A stretch of DNA of 64,000 bases from Treponema sp. (GTDB taxonomy: Bacteria; Spirochaetota; Spirochaetia; Treponematales; Treponemataceae): NCBI GenBank assembly GCA_024690865.1, contig JAILON010000156.1:1-64000 (forward strand), in the 5' to 3' direction. Shown in pieces: positions 54,992-64,000 of the stretch. The notes under the pieces are model-generated. The model saw only the letters and a program-made list of their open reading frames with translations, searched no databases and was not told where the DNA came from. A program made the translations under genes and the position numbers. The first letter of the stretch is position 1. The number at the start of each line of letters is the position of its first letter.

Positions 54992-55662
54992 GTTTCAACC
55001 TTTCATACCTGTGGGACTGCCTTGTATCCGGAGCCCATTATATCCACATATCCCTGCTGCTTGCAATCGTTCCCCTTGCGGTCGGAACGGTGTTCGGAAC
55101 GCTCATAGCCCTGTCGCGTATTTTCCATGTGCGCTTCGTGGCCCGCTTCTTTGACATCTTTATTCCCATATACAACGGGATCCCCGTAATCGTCACCCTG
55201 TTCATCTACAACCTGATCTATTTGATTTACTGCAAGCCGTCGACGGGCGGCATCATGTACGTGGCCTTGTTCACCTTCTGCCTGGGCAGCACCATGCGGC
55301 TTGCGGAAACGATACGAGGGGCGTTCCTCTCCGTACCCAAGGGCCAGTACGAGGCATGCTATTCCGCAGGGCTTACGGTGTTCCAGTCCCTGCGCCGGGT
55401 GATAATCCCGCAGGTCATTCCTGCGGCGATACCCCCCTTCACGAACATGACCGTGGGTGCGATAAAGAATTCTTCGATCGTCCTTGCGATAGGCATAACG
55501 GATGTCCTAAACGGGGCGACGATGCCGTGCGCCAACACCTACAGCTTTTTGGAAGGCTATGTTGCCGCGGCAATCATATACTGGCTGCTGAACCTTGTGG
55601 CGGAGAATCTGCTGGGGCTTGCCGAAAAGCGCCTGCTGAAATATAAGGGAGGAAAAATTTGA
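54988..55662 (+). CDS. Amino acid ABC transporter permease
   Basis: [49 protein letters not shown] overlap with the preceding gene. Confidence 0.92.
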   Translation: MSFNLSYLWDCLVSGAHYIHISLLLAIVPLAVGTVFGTLIALSRIFHVRFVARFFDIFIPIYNGIPVIVTLFIYNLIYLIYCKPSTGGIMYVALFTFCLGSTMRLAETIRGAFLSVPKGQYEACYSAGLTVFQSLRRVIIPQVIPAAIPPFTNMTVGAIKNSSIVLAIGITDVLNGATMPCANTYSFLEGYVAAAIIYWLLNLVAENLLGLAEKRLLKYKGGKI

Positions 55663-56414
55663 TGATCAAGATAGAGAACGTGAAAAAATCATTCGGGCAC
55701 CTGAAGGTGCTGCAGGACGTGTCGCTGAGCGTCAACAGCGGCGACGTGGTCGTCATACTGGGGCCGAGCGGTTCGGGGAAGACGACCCTGCTCCGTTCCA
55801 TCAATTTTTTGGAGAAGGCCGACGCCGGGCGCCTTACGATTGGAAGCACGAGCGTGGATCTGCATTCTGCCCGCAAGAAAGAGATCCTTGAGGTGCGGCG
55901 CAAGACCGCGATGGTCTTCCAGAACTACAACCTCTTCGCAAACAAGACCGCGCTCGAGAACGTGACGGAAGGCCTTGTCACCGCGCGGAAAGTCCCCAAG
56001 GCGCAGGCCGTGGAGCGTGCCCTTGCCGAACTCAAGAAGGTGGGGCTTTCCGACAAGGCGGACTACTATCCCAGCCAGCTTTCCGGCGGCCAGCAGCAGC
56101 GCGTTGGAATCGCACGGGCAGTCGCTCTGGATGCGGAGGTAATCCTCTTTGACGAGCCCACGTCCGCCCTGGACCCGGAACTGGTCGGGGAGACCCTGCA
56201 GATTATCAAGAACGTCGCCAAGGAGGGCCACACGATGATAGTCGTGACCCACGAGATGTCCTTCGCGGAGGAGGCCGCCGACAAGGTCGTGTTCATGGAC
56301 GGGGGCTTCATCGTGGAGGAGGGGACTCCCAAGGAGATTTTCTACAGTCCCAAGGAGGAGCGCACCAAGAGATTCCTGCACCGCATCCTGCCCGTCGGCG
56401 AGTACATCATATAA
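55659..56414 (+). CDS. Amino acid ABC transporter ATP-binding protein
   Basis: [58 protein letters not shown]. Confidence 0.95.
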   Translation: MMIKIENVKKSFGHLKVLQDVSLSVNSGDVVVILGPSGSGKTTLLRSINFLEKADAGRLTIGSTSVDLHSARKKEILEVRRKTAMVFQNYNLFANKTALENVTEGLVTARKVPKAQAVERALAELKKVGLSDKADYYPSQLSGGQQQRVGIARAVALDAEVILFDEPTSALDPELVGETLQIIKNVAKEGHTMIVVTHEMSFAEEAADKVVFMDGGFIVEEGTPKEIFYSPKEERTKRFLHRILPVGEYII

Positions 56415-56428
56415 GCAAAGGAGGGGGT

Positions 56429-57805
56429 ATGGAAAAAAGTCCTGGGCGGCTGGGAGTGGACATGACGCGGGGCGCTATCCTGCCGCAGATTGTCCGCTTC
56501 GCCCTGCCCCTGCTTGCCGGGAACATCTTCCAGCAGCTGTACAACACGACCGACTGCCTCATCGTCGGCCGCTTCCTGGGACGGGATGCCCTTGCCGCAG
56601 TCGGCTCCACGGGCCAGCTCGTCTTTGGTGTCATCGGATTTTTCAACGGGCTTGCGACGGGTGCGCAGGTCATCATCTCGCAGAGCTTCGGTTCAAAAGA
56701 CAAGGCTGCGCTCAAGTCTGCCATACATACGGCCGTGCTGTTCTCGGTTTTCATAAGCGTCTTCCTCAGCATATTCGGTATCCTCATATCCGGCTTCATG
56801 CTGCGCCTTATCCACGTGCCCCCTGCCGTCCTTGAGCTGGCCAGCTCCTACCTGCGGATTTTCTTTGCGGGAATCGCATTCCTGGTACTGTACAACATCG
56901 GTTCAGGAATCCTCCGCGCACTGGGAGACTCCAGGCATCCCCTGTATTTCCTTGTGTTCAGTTCAATCGTAAACATCATCCTTGACCTCATTTTCGTGAT
57001 TGTCTTGAAACTGGGCATCCGGGGAGCGGCATTCGCCACGGTCATCTCGGAGCTTGTTTCCATAATCCCCGTCTTCTTCGTGCTGCTGACGGCGGAAGAA
57101 GACGTCCGGATCCGCCTGAAAGATTTGCGGATAAGCGTTTCCTTCCTTGCGAAGGTCGTGAAAATAGGTCTGCCCGGCGCAATCACATCATCGCTCATTG
57201 CCTTTTCCAACACCTTCATGCAGCGCTACGTGAATTCCTTTGGGGAGGCATGCATAGCGGGATTTGCCGTGTTCTCGCGCTTCGACAACTTCATGATCAT
57301 GCCCATGATAAGCATCTCCTTTTCCGTCACGACTTTCGTCAGCCAGAACTTCGGCGCGAACGAACTGTGCAGGGTACGGCGCGGGGTACGGATTTCCCTG
57401 CTTCTGGACATCTGTTTGATCGGGGCCATCTCAAGCCTGTCCTTCGCATTCGCCCGCCTTTTCACCATGCTTTTCATAAGCGATGCGGAATCCGTCCGCT
57501 ACGGCTCGCTGTTCATACGCTTCGCGACGCCCTTCTACGTCCTGTGCGCGACGACGATGCTGTACAGCCAGGCCCTGCACGGGCTTGGGGAATCCATTAT
57601 CCCTACGGCGATAACTTTCGGCGGCTTTGTCATCCTGCGGCAGACCTATCTTTTTGTGAGTACGCATCTTTCCGGCCGTTTCACATTCGTAGCCCTCGCG
57701 TACCCAATCGTCTGGATTTTCACCGCGCTCGTGATGGTCCTGTACTACAGGCGGACGCTGGAACGGCACAGGCGTGGCCAGCCTGTCTGCAAGTCCGTGG
57801 ATTGA
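56429..57805 (+). CDS. MATE family efflux transporter
   Basis: GAILPQIVRFALPLLAGNIFQQLYNTTDCLIVGRFLGRDALAAVGSTGQL. Confidence 0.94.
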   Translation: MEKSPGRLGVDMTRGAILPQIVRFALPLLAGNIFQQLYNTTDCLIVGRFLGRDALAAVGSTGQLVFGVIGFFNGLATGAQVIISQSFGSKDKAALKSAIHTAVLFSVFISVFLSIFGILISGFMLRLIHVPPAVLELASSYLRIFFAGIAFLVLYNIGSGILRALGDSRHPLYFLVFSSIVNIILDLIFVIVLKLGIRGAAFATVISELVSIIPVFFVLLTAEEDVRIRLKDLRISVSFLAKVVKIGLPGAITSSLIAFSNTFMQRYVNSFGEACIAGFAVFSRFDNFMIMPMISISFSVTTFVSQNFGANELCRVRRGVRISLLLDICLIGAISSLSFAFARLFTMLFISDAESVRYGSLFIRFATPFYVLCATTMLYSQALHGLGESIIPTAITFGGFVILRQTYLFVSTHLSGRFTFVALAYPIVWIFTALVMVLYYRRTLERHRRGQPVCKSVD

Positions 57806-58046
57806 CTGTACACAAGTCCGTGGATTGACTATACACAAGTCCGTGGATTGACTGTACACAAGTCTGTGGACTGCCTATACACAAGTCCGTGGACTGCCTA
57901 TACACAAGTCCGTGGATTGACTGTACACAAGTCCGTGGACTGCCTATACACACAAGTCTGTGGATTGACTGTACACAAGTCCGTGGACTGCCTGTACAAC
58001 AAGTCCGTGGACTGCCTGTACACAAGTCCGTGGATAGGCAGTCACG
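57791..58046. repeat. 23-bp tandem repeat, 11 copies, consensus AAGTCCGTGGAYTGMCTRTACAC; starts inside the MATE 3' end
   Basis: AAGTC landmark at 57791, 57814, 57837, 57860, 57883, 57906, 57929, 57954, 57977, 58001, 58024. Confidence 0.93.
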
Positions 58047-58489
58047 CTCCAACATCCTCTTCAGATCGCGTATCCTTCTCTCGTGGTTACCCAAGGGCTT
58101 CTCCAACTTGGCGACATACCTGTTGATGTCCTCGCTTCCAGACGTTGCCTCTTCGCCCGCCTTTGTACTTTCTTCGTGTTGCCGGTCGCCGTCTCCGCGT
58201 CATCTGCCTCACGGGTTTCCTGTCCAGATTCTCCCGCCCGAAGCAGTTTCTTCATGTTATTTTGTCCTCTGTTATTTATAAATAGAAACCATTGCAATTA
58301 GCATTGGTACATATCAATTTTCTTCGGCCAATTAGAATATAGCGGAATTGCATGGGAAACTCAAGGATTATTCCGGAGTTTTTTACGGTTTTTACGGTTT
58401 TTCTTCGGTGTGTTCTGTACGATTACCCTGAGTCGCGGATTGCTTGTAAGGCCAAGGCCGGATGCCCGCCGTGTTCCTCCGTTTGCTTG

Positions 58490-58552
58490 AAAATTCCATA
58501 CATCCGTGCGTTGCTGGAAGTCCTGCACGACAAGCGCTTCCGGGAGGAATAG
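58490..58552 (+). pseudogene. Short decayed fragment resembling part of the downstream 741-aa protein
   Basis: KIPYIRALLEVLHDKRFREE(stop) versus KGGYVRAALEVLYDSKFQSEF in the ORF starting at 58616. Confidence 0.5.
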
Positions 58553-58615
58553 GGGAGGCACAACGAGACGGGTTTTACCTTGAAACCCCAACAAAGCTGT
58601 GTTATAATTTGCCGT

Positions 58616-60805
58616 ATGACAGAAACAAGCCCTCTCAAGTCTACCACGATTGTAAAAAGCGTAGCCCGATACTTCTATGCAGCGATTCTGGACAATTTTG
58701 ACGCTAAGTCCAGCATATTGGAAAAGTACATGACAGGAGGAGGCGACATCGACATCCAGAAGATGATTGACGTCGCAAAGTCAGATGAAGCCGCACGGGA
58801 GAAGATTCTGAAATTCGTCCCTGCCGACCTGCTTGATGCCAACCAAGAGACATTGGATGCAGTCAACGAGGCATTCAGGGACATCTACGAAAAGTCATTG
58901 AAAGGAGGCTATGTCCGCGCGGCTCTAGAGGTTCTGTACGACTCCAAGTTCCAATCGGAATTCAATAAAATGACGGACGGCTGGTTGAGCAAAGTCCAAG
59001 AAAGGGTGGAAAATCTGCCTTTCAACCCTGTCTTGGCATTTCTGAACGCAGTCGGCGGCAGCACGTTGCATCCCAGTGACTATTCCGCCGTCACGCCAAG
59101 AAAGGCTGCCAAAGAAGGAAACAAAGAAAAGGTGAACAATCCGTATACCGCATACAAAGTCTACGCCCAAGGCACATATTCCAAGCTGCTTATCTGCCAT
59201 AAGGCAGCAGGATTGCTTGCGCCGGAAGACAGGAACAATCTGGACAAACTGCAGGCAAAGTTCCTCGATGTGATATTCAATGAAAAAGAGATACGTTATT
59301 ATACAACAAAGGACGGGGACACCGTTGAGATAGTCCCCCGTGAGAGCATACAAAATTTCGTAAACTCAGATATTGATGAAAACAAAGAGAAGCTTTATGA
59401 CGATTGGATGCGGAACTCCTATATTTTGCAGTATCAGGAGGAAGCGATAGACAGGATTCTGCAGAGGTTCAATGACTATGTTCCCTACGAGCTTGATTCA
59501 GAAATCAAGAAAATAAGATCGGACGATAAAATATCCATACGCAAGAAAATTGCAAATGAATGCCGAATCATTTATTTTTCTTGGAAAAAGAAAAATAACT
59601 TGGACAAGCTTGGCACATATGCGTCAGGTTCCATGCTGGATTCGAATGAAAAAGATTTCATCAGAAGGTATTTCAATTCAGTTGCGGACTGGCTTGACAG
59701 CCTGGACGATGACATGCGCGACATATTCAACGAGCAGACGGACTGCCGGTTTTTCACAAGGAAAAAATCCTTGAAAGAAAAGAAAGAAAGCTTGGAATGG
59801 CTTGTCGGATCCAATCAGATTCCAGACGACATGCCGGAAGATATACGTGAAAAGCTGGAGAAACTGCCTCGAAACACTGTTTGGCAGGGGATAATTAACA
59901 AATATAATGGAGAAACCCAGCAGCAGAACGATATCCTGCGGAATAATATAGAAAATCCTGTCCATAGCCACAAAGACGCTTATGGTAGCGAAACAAGAAA
60001 AGAGGAGCTTATCCATGGATATTTCAATCGTCTGCACCAGAGACGCAAAGAACTTGATGATTCTTTCATAACGGAATTCGACAGGCAGACAAAAAGATTG
60101 TTCACCTCTATGGAAGAGTCTTTGAATATAAAGCAAGAGGCACTGGACCTGCTTGTCCACGACAAGGCCGCATGCAGCTATCTTCCAGAAGATATGCGCA
60201 TTCTGATAGAGAGCTATGAAAAGGAAAAGGCCGAACTTTATGCGATATCCAAGACGCTCGTCCTTCCTGATGCGCTCACGCAGCCAAGGCAAAACCTCTT
60301 AAGCAATCTTTCGGAACCTGCCCACTGTTTGTTCAGCCTCATTGACAAGGATTTCTATGAAGCTCCCTCTTTTTGCAGCGGAGTTTATAATCTTATTTCG
60401 GGGTTTGATTCAAACACCTCCGGGCCTCGTTTGAGAGGAACCAAACTAAGCAAGGTGCTGAAAGACAGCATGCATGCCCTGCTTCCGAGCAACAAGGCAA
60501 AGAAAGATTTTGATGCGTATTTGAACGAGAAAGAAAACACCTGCCCTGACACGAATATCCCTTGGAAAGAATTGGCTGAAAAATTTCTCCCGAAGCCTAA
60601 GAACAATAATCTGGAAGGCAGTATAAACAGGTTAAAGATGCTGTATGCCATTGCGATGCTTGACAAGGGGCACAGCTGGGAGGGCTCGTTCAACTGGTAC
60701 AAGCGCGAGCTGGACGAATCGTCTGACATAGAGCTGGAGAAACAGATGTTCAGGAAAAAAATGGATTCGATTAATAAAAGATTCAGGCAGAGGATGGGGT
60801 GCTAA
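58616..60805 (+). CDS. Large protein of unknown function, first gene of an accessory cassette
   Basis: Intact ORF (MTETSPLKSTTIVKSVARYFYAAILDNFD...); no recognised domain; AT-richer than flanking DNA. Confidence 0.8.
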   Translation: MTETSPLKSTTIVKSVARYFYAAILDNFDAKSSILEKYMTGGGDIDIQKMIDVAKSDEAAREKILKFVPADLLDANQETLDAVNEAFRDIYEKSLKGGYVRAALEVLYDSKFQSEFNKMTDGWLSKVQERVENLPFNPVLAFLNAVGGSTLHPSDYSAVTPRKAAKEGNKEKVNNPYTAYKVYAQGTYSKLLICHKAAGLLAPEDRNNLDKLQAKFLDVIFNEKEIRYYTTKDGDTVEIVPRESIQNFVNSDIDENKEKLYDDWMRNSYILQYQEEAIDRILQRFNDYVPYELDSEIKKIRSDDKISIRKKIANECRIIYFSWKKKNNLDKLGTYASGSMLDSNEKDFIRRYFNSVADWLDSLDDDMRDIFNEQTDCRFFTRKKSLKEKKESLEWLVGSNQIPDDMPEDIREKLEKLPRNTVWQGIINKYNGETQQQNDILRNNIENPVHSHKDAYGSETRKEELIHGYFNRLHQRRKELDDSFITEFDRQTKRLFTSMEESLNIKQEALDLLVHDKAACSYLPEDMRILIESYEKEKAELYAISKTLVLPDALTQPRQNLLSNLSEPAHCLFSLIDKDFYEAPSFCSGVYNLISGFDSNTSGPRLRGTKLSKVLKDSMHALLPSNKAKKDFDAYLNEKENTCPDTNIPWKELAEKFLPKPKNNNLEGSINRLKMLYAIAMLDKGHSWEGSFNWYKRELDESSDIELEKQMFRKKMDSINKRFRQRMGC

Positions 60806-60806
60806 G

Positions 60807-61574
60807 ATGACAAGGGACGAGAAATTCGCAATTCTGGACAGCATAAAGCTGGAGAACGATTTTTACCCGGTGGTTGAGCAGGACTGCCGCGAGGAGAACG
60901 CCGCCCTTATAGAAAACATGGAGCGCATCTTTGACCTGAGGGACGGCAGGGACTACACCTGCCTGTTCGCCGTCGCGGACCTGCTCGCGGACAAGGACAA
61001 GGCGGAGGCCGTCAAGGACTACCTTCTGGCGGAGAACTCGTATAAAAAAGAGGATGTCGTGCCGCCCGAGTGGGAGGACAAGCTCCTTGTCTCCACCGCG
61101 ATGGAGGACAACCCCCTGTTTTTCTCCATGGCGTGGAACTGGACCTGCCTCACCGAGGCGCGGGTCAGCGGGACTGCGTCGGGGACCGGCTCCGACACCG
61201 CGGAGACCGGAGGCTACGTGCTGATCCTCAAGCCGGAGGATGCCTATGAGGTGCAGTACCAGGCCGCGGCAAAGGCGGGCTTCGCCAAGTTCGGCATGGA
61301 GCACCCGATCGGCAAATACGGAAAGCTCGGACAGGAAGGATGCAGCGACGACAGGCTCAAGGGACTTTTCTTCTATATGACACTCTCTGATGAGTATCAG
61401 GAGAAGCCCGTCTCCCTGAACATTGAGTTTGAATGCCTTGCCGACAACGAGATTCGCAGGGTTTCTTTGGACAAGGCCGCAGCCGAGAAGAAGGAGCGCA
61501 TCAAGTCCAAGACGGTAAAGGCTGACATAAGCAAGGGAATAAGAATCCTGAAGGTCGAGCTGCGGGAAAAATGA
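60807..61574 (+). CDS. Protein of unknown function, second gene of the cassette
   Basis: Starts 1 nt after the upstream stop; overlaps the next ATG (ATGA). Confidence 0.8.
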   Translation: MTRDEKFAILDSIKLENDFYPVVEQDCREENAALIENMERIFDLRDGRDYTCLFAVADLLADKDKAEAVKDYLLAENSYKKEDVVPPEWEDKLLVSTAMEDNPLFFSMAWNWTCLTEARVSGTASGTGSDTAETGGYVLILKPEDAYEVQYQAAAKAGFAKFGMEHPIGKYGKLGQEGCSDDRLKGLFFYMTLSDEYQEKPVSLNIEFECLADNEIRRVSLDKAAAEKKERIKSKTVKADISKGIRILKVELREK

Positions 61575-64000
61575 GCAGATTGTATGTTCCCGTGATAATA
61601 AACGGCGACGTGTCCCTTTTTGACGTCGAGTGCAACGAACATGAGGACGGGCTTCTCATAAACGGGAACTCGCCGGATGAAGACGCGGGCATACAAACGC
61701 TTGCCGATAAGGCAGCGAGCTTCCAGAAGTCGTTCTGCGGCTGGGGTGATGCCAGCGCCCAGATCCTGATTTCAGACAGGGACAGGGAAGCCGATGCCGA
61801 AATCCAGTTTGATGATTCGACGCAGTCGGTAACGCTCGGCGTTCTTGTCGAGCTGTACCGCTGCCTGAATCACGGTTCCTACAAGGACAAGTGGGACTAT
61901 ATCGTTGCGACGGGCGACTGGTCCCCGAAAAGCAATTCCGTGGACTCCGTCGATAAAATTACCCATAAGTTTGAGGCCGTAAAGGAGCTTGCCAGAGAGG
62001 ATCCTTCCAAGAGAATCATTTTTGTGTACGTTGACAGCGGCCTGCCTCTTGAGACGGGGTACAGCAAGGAGTTTTCGAACGTTTTCGTCTCCGGCTTCAA
62101 ATCCGGCGCGGACTTCAGGGAAATCAAGGCAGAAATCCTTGCCCCCGAGTTTTCCGAGGAGCAGGAGGAGCTCCTCAAAAAGGCCGACAATTTTTCTGAC
62201 TCCAATTTTTTTGAGACTACAGCATACTTGGAACTAAAATCCAAAATCAAAAACTGCAAAGGCATCTTTATAGATGGACGGAGTGATTCAGGAAAGACAA
62301 TTCTTGCCAGTGCGCTTGTCCGCTATGCCATGGCGATAGGGATTGCTTACGCTCCTCTGTGGATTCGGGTAAATAATCACGAGCTGTCAGAACGCCTCAA
62401 GCAAAAGCATGGAAAAAAACAGACGGTCATCGAATACCTAAAAGAACAGGTTGCCTTAAAAGGAACTGTCTGCCATGATGAGAAATACCTTCTTGTCATA
62501 GATAATATCGAATTCGATTTTGCGGATGAAATTCTTTCTGCGCTCCAAGATTTTATCCGTAACAATGAATGGGTCAGCTTGACGCTCGTAACCTGCTGGA
62601 ACAGGCCTCGTAAGAAAGATGTTTTTGACGAGCTTGGTTTTAAGGAGTATTCCCTGTCGAGCCTGCAGAAAGAAGACTTTCTTGGAATCTATCAGATGAT
62701 AGTGCGGGAAGATTTTTCTTCAGCACTGCAGAGGGCGACAAAGGAAGAACTCGTTGAGCTTGAGAATTTGCTGTATAACAGGCTTAGCACTAAGCCTGGC
62801 AGCATCAAGATGACATTGAATGCGCTTAATGAAATGTCCGTTACCGACTTAATTGATAAGATGCGTGACATTGATTCCATAGGCGGGGATAGCGATGTTT
62901 TCTTTTTCAATTTGAGCTTTGAGCGGTTGGGGCTCTTCGCACAGATTGTCCTTTATGTATTCACGTCTTTTTTTGTTTTCTCGAGCGAGAGCTGTACCGA
63001 CTTAAATTATGAGGATTTTGTACAGGCAATCACTCGCCGCAAACTCGTTGATGGGGATTTACTCTCGCAGGCTTCAGTGAAAAAGGCCTTCAAGCAGATT
63101 GAGGCAAACTATTTTGTCCAGGAAAGCGCCAGTGGTTATGCGATGAAAAGCGACACCCTGCACCACATACTTTTTCAGAACAGTACCAACGATTTCGCCG
63201 CAAAGATGGAACAAATATGCAATTTCAAAGATTTGCGCTGGAGGGCCGCCATATCGTTTGCCTGGCTTGATGATTTGAAAAATTCTCTCAACGATGACCC
63301 TCAAAAGGCAAGCGAAATGCTTTGGTTCGCATCTGTATGTTCAAAGAGTTTGGATGTATTGAGAATAATCGCAGAGAATAAACTTTGTGGTTTAGATTAT
63401 ACGGTAGAAGGAGGAAATGCCCTTCATTATATTGCGCAGGTCAGTACAAACATCAGTTTTCTTGATTATCTTCTGCATTCTGGCAAGCAAGTTGAATTGA
63501 AGGGGAAGAATGGCGATACGGTACTGCACCGCGCAAGCTTGAACGAAAATACAACTGATATGCTCAAATATGTCCTCGATAATAAAGTGTATCAGGATAT
63601 TGACGAACGAGACATTGACGGATACTCGGCATTCCTCAGCGTCGCAGCAACCGCAAAAACCGCAAATTCCCTTAAACTTCTGGAAGAATATGGATGTAAC
63701 ATTTTTTTGCGCAATAATGATGGGTTCAGTGCCCTGCATCTTGCTGCTACGAATGAACATATAGGAATTATCAAATACATAATCGAGAATAAACTTTTCA
63801 AGTCTATCGAAGAAAAAGTTAATGACGAAAACGAACGCGATGGCGGGGCGACAGCCTTTCTGCTGGCGTTAAAATACAACACAAACATAGATGTGATAAA
63901 ATTTCTCTTGGACCAGAAGGTTGACTATACCGCGATGGATAACGACGGCAGGTATTCTTTGATATATGCGGCATACAACAAAAATGCAGATGTAATAAAA
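61571..64000 (+). CDS. P-loop NTPase (STAND-like) with C-terminal ankyrin repeats; 3' end outside the window
   Basis: 810 codons without stop; KGIFIDGRSDSGKTILASAL (Walker A), KYLLVIDNIEFDF (Walker B-like), ankyrin repeats GKNGDTVLHRASLNENTTDMLKYVLDN, NNDGFSALHLAATNEHIGIIKYIIENK; absent from the supplied ORF list. Confidence 0.88.
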   Translation, partial: MSRLYVPVIINGDVSLFDVECNEHEDGLLINGNSPDEDAGIQTLADKAASFQKSFCGWGDASAQILISDRDREADAEIQFDDSTQSVTLGVLVELYRCLNHGSYKDKWDYIVATGDWSPKSNSVDSVDKITHKFEAVKELAREDPSKRIIFVYVDSGLPLETGYSKEFSNVFVSGFKSGADFREIKAEILAPEFSEEQEELLKKADNFSDSNFFETTAYLELKSKIKNCKGIFIDGRSDSGKTILASALVRYAMAIGIAYAPLWIRVNNHELSERLKQKHGKKQTVIEYLKEQVALKGTVCHDEKYLLVIDNIEFDFADEILSALQDFIRNNEWVSLTLVTCWNRPRKKDVFDELGFKEYSLSSLQKEDFLGIYQMIVREDFSSALQRATKEELVELENLLYNRLSTKPGSIKMTLNALNEMSVTDLIDKMRDIDSIGGDSDVFFFNLSFERLGLFAQIVLYVFTSFFVFSSESCTDLNYEDFVQAITRRKLVDGDLLSQASVKKAFKQIEANYFVQESASGYAMKSDTLHHILFQNSTNDFAAKMEQICNFKDLRWRAAISFAWLDDLKNSLNDDPQKASEMLWFASVCSKSLDVLRIIAENKLCGLDYTVEGGNALHYIAQVSTNISFLDYLLHSGKQVELKGKNGDTVLHRASLNENTTDMLKYVLDNKVYQDIDERDIDGYSAFLSVAATAKTANSLKLLEEYGCNIFLRNNDGFSALHLAATNEHIGIIKYIIENKLFKSIEEKVNDENERDGGATAFLLALKYNTNIDVIKFLLDQKVDYTAMDNDGRYSLIYAAYNKNADVIK

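Noticed and set aside
57791-58046. CRISPR array
   Set aside because: Units are contiguous 23-bp tandem repeats without unique spacers, and no cas genes are visible.

Overview
The window is about 64 kb of GC-rich bacterial chromosome. Gene content (two dCache-type MCPs, 7TM GGDEF and HD-GYP proteins, a BvgS-like hybrid kinase, DUF4143 ATPase, secreted lytic transglycosylases) suggests a spirochaete, probably Treponema; that is inference, not tested. Most of it is ordinary housekeeping and signalling DNA: DUF1015, GNAT, MCPs, GH31, a GH2 beta-galactosidase, fabF-fabZ, ptsI, a Reg_prop/adenylate cyclase, a flavodiiron protein, iorA, leuB, and one tRNA-Val(GAC). The strongest system is at 44.6-53.4 kb. 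It is a co-directional operon of O-acetylhomoserine sulfhydrylase, CysK, a short NifB-like radical SAM protein, a NifX-like protein, NifH-like, a second divergent CysK, NifD-like, NifK-like and a YezD-like small protein. A polar/sulfur-amino-acid-type ABC transporter and a MATE exporter follow. This is a nitrogenase-like enzyme embedded in sulfur assimilation genes, best compared with methylthio-alkane reductase (MarBHDK) or other group IV nitrogenase-like systems. It has no NifE/NifN, and by eye the NifD-like subunit lacks several catalytic residues of true NifD. A second accessory system runs off the right edge (58.6-64.0 kb). It is an AT-richer three-gene cassette: two unknown proteins and a P-loop NTPase with C-terminal ankyrin repeats. 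That last ORF is missing from the supplied track because it has no stop codon in the window. The window also contains several unrelated intergenic arrays of short tandem repeats (mostly 22-23 bp, also 32/33 and 40 bp). The units carry palindromic cores and have no known explanation. All homology calls are by eye; no database search was run.
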